This document shows positions 63,770 to 64,000 of a stretch of 64,000 bases of DNA, one piece after another. The stretch lies in contig NZ_PGTB01000002.1 of NCBI RefSeq assembly GCF_002786325.1, positions 1-64,000 of the forward strand, read 5' to 3'. The stretch's first letter is position 1; each line of letters begins with the position of its first letter. The stretch is from Pseudooceanicola lipolyticus (lineage in GTDB: Bacteria > Pseudomonadota > Alphaproteobacteria > Rhodobacterales > Rhodobacteraceae). The notes below the pieces were generated by a model. That model made no database searches. It was not told the origin of the DNA and worked only from the letters and a program-made list of their open reading frames with translations. A program made the position numbers and the translations under genes.

Positions 63770-64000
63770 TGCCGTCCATGACGTCACCGGAGAGATCTTC
63801 CGGGATGGCTGGAGCCGGATACGGGGCTCGATGCAAGGGCTGCAGGCGTCCCGGCAGAGGCAGCTCGTGCGCGCCGCTGCGGGGCATCGTGCGGCGGTCT
63901 TCAAGGCGATCCGGGGCGGGGGCACGCATACCAAATCCCAGCTCATGAACCAGCTTGATTACCTCACCACCAAGTCCTCGCATATCGTGGACAGCAGCGG
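63756..64000 (+). CDS. Relaxase-like mobilisation protein, partial
   Basis: This is the first 81 residues of a protein cut by the window end: RLNDAVHDVTGEIFRDGWSR, IRGSMQGLQASRQRQLVRAA, AVFKAIRGGGTHTKSQLMNQ, LDYLTTKSSHIVDSS. The GGGTHTKSQLMNQLDYLTTKS segment is typical of alphaproteobacterial MobA/VirD2-type relaxases. It overlaps mobC by 14 bp. The catalytic tyrosine and three-histidine motif would lie beyond the window, so the identity is inferred from context and this N-terminal part. Confidence 0.7.
   Translation, partial: MRLNDAVHDVTGEIFRDGWSRIRGSMQGLQASRQRQLVRAAAGHRAAVFKAIRGGGTHTKSQLMNQLDYLTTKSSHIVDSS

Overview
The window reads as part of a large extrachromosomal replicon (megaplasmid or chromid) of a GC-rich alphaproteobacterium, most likely Rhodobacterales (Rhodobacteraceae/Paracoccaceae type). 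The grounds are a complete repABC replication-partition operon, a CcsR-like small RNA (CCUCCUCCC-motif family known from Rhodobacter), two TPP riboswitches, and a set of plasmid-associated DUF genes typical of this order. No rRNA or tRNA gene was seen.

Layout. 0-10.5 kb: broken ParDE, a frameshifted serine recombinase, repABC with two perfect 16-bp palindromes (putative parS) just after repC, an Xre/RES toxin-antitoxin pair, a fused DUF6927-like gene, a PrlF/YhaV pair, a second truncated inverted recombinase copy, and a tyrosine recombinase-DUF1403-ScpB cassette. The two recombinase copies form a 446-bp inverted repeat around the replication module.

11.9-25.1 kb: a defence island. It holds a two-gene GHKL-ATPase cassette of unknown type, a Gabija-like pair (OLD/TOPRIM ATPase plus UvrD-like helicase), a HipBA module, an orphan iteron-like array, and an RHH regulator-DNA methyltransferase-nuclease operon with a 17-bp-arm palindrome upstream. 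It ends in an integrase remnant.

25.2-37.7 kb: cofactor biosynthesis. A TPP riboswitch leads thiC-thiM-thiE. A second TPP riboswitch on the opposite strand leads a frameshifted NUDIX gene and thiD. These are followed by an HPP/CBS membrane protein, panB-panC and nadA-nadB-nadC, then a decayed pabB and a Dabb-domain gene. Essential vitamin and cofactor pathways on a repABC replicon suggest a chromid-like status.

38.1-53.2 kb: a block of conjugative-plasmid accessory genes (ArdC-like, DUF3768, ParB-like, DUF6927-like, a giant methyltransferase/strawberry-notch-type helicase, DUF6878, DUF6915, DUF5983, tandem DUF736). Several share a repeated 5' leader element. The DUF6915 gene is split by a 3.39-kb two-tyrosine-recombinase transposon of Tn554-like organisation, flanked by a 6-bp direct repeat.

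53.3-59.3 kb: a tightly coupled four-gene minus-strand operon encoding three different HExxH metallopeptidase-like proteins and one small protein. It is the best candidate here for an undescribed system. Next come the CcsR-like sRNA, a secreted endonuclease/exonuclease/phosphatase-family protein and a membrane-anchored hypothetical.

59.2-64.0 kb: a roughly 525-bp structured non-coding module duplicated in front of a DUF2493-type gene and a small CxxC zinc-ribbon gene. A hairpin-rich non-coding stretch follows, then a probable oriT, a MobC-like protein and the start of a relaxase, so the replicon is probably mobilisable.
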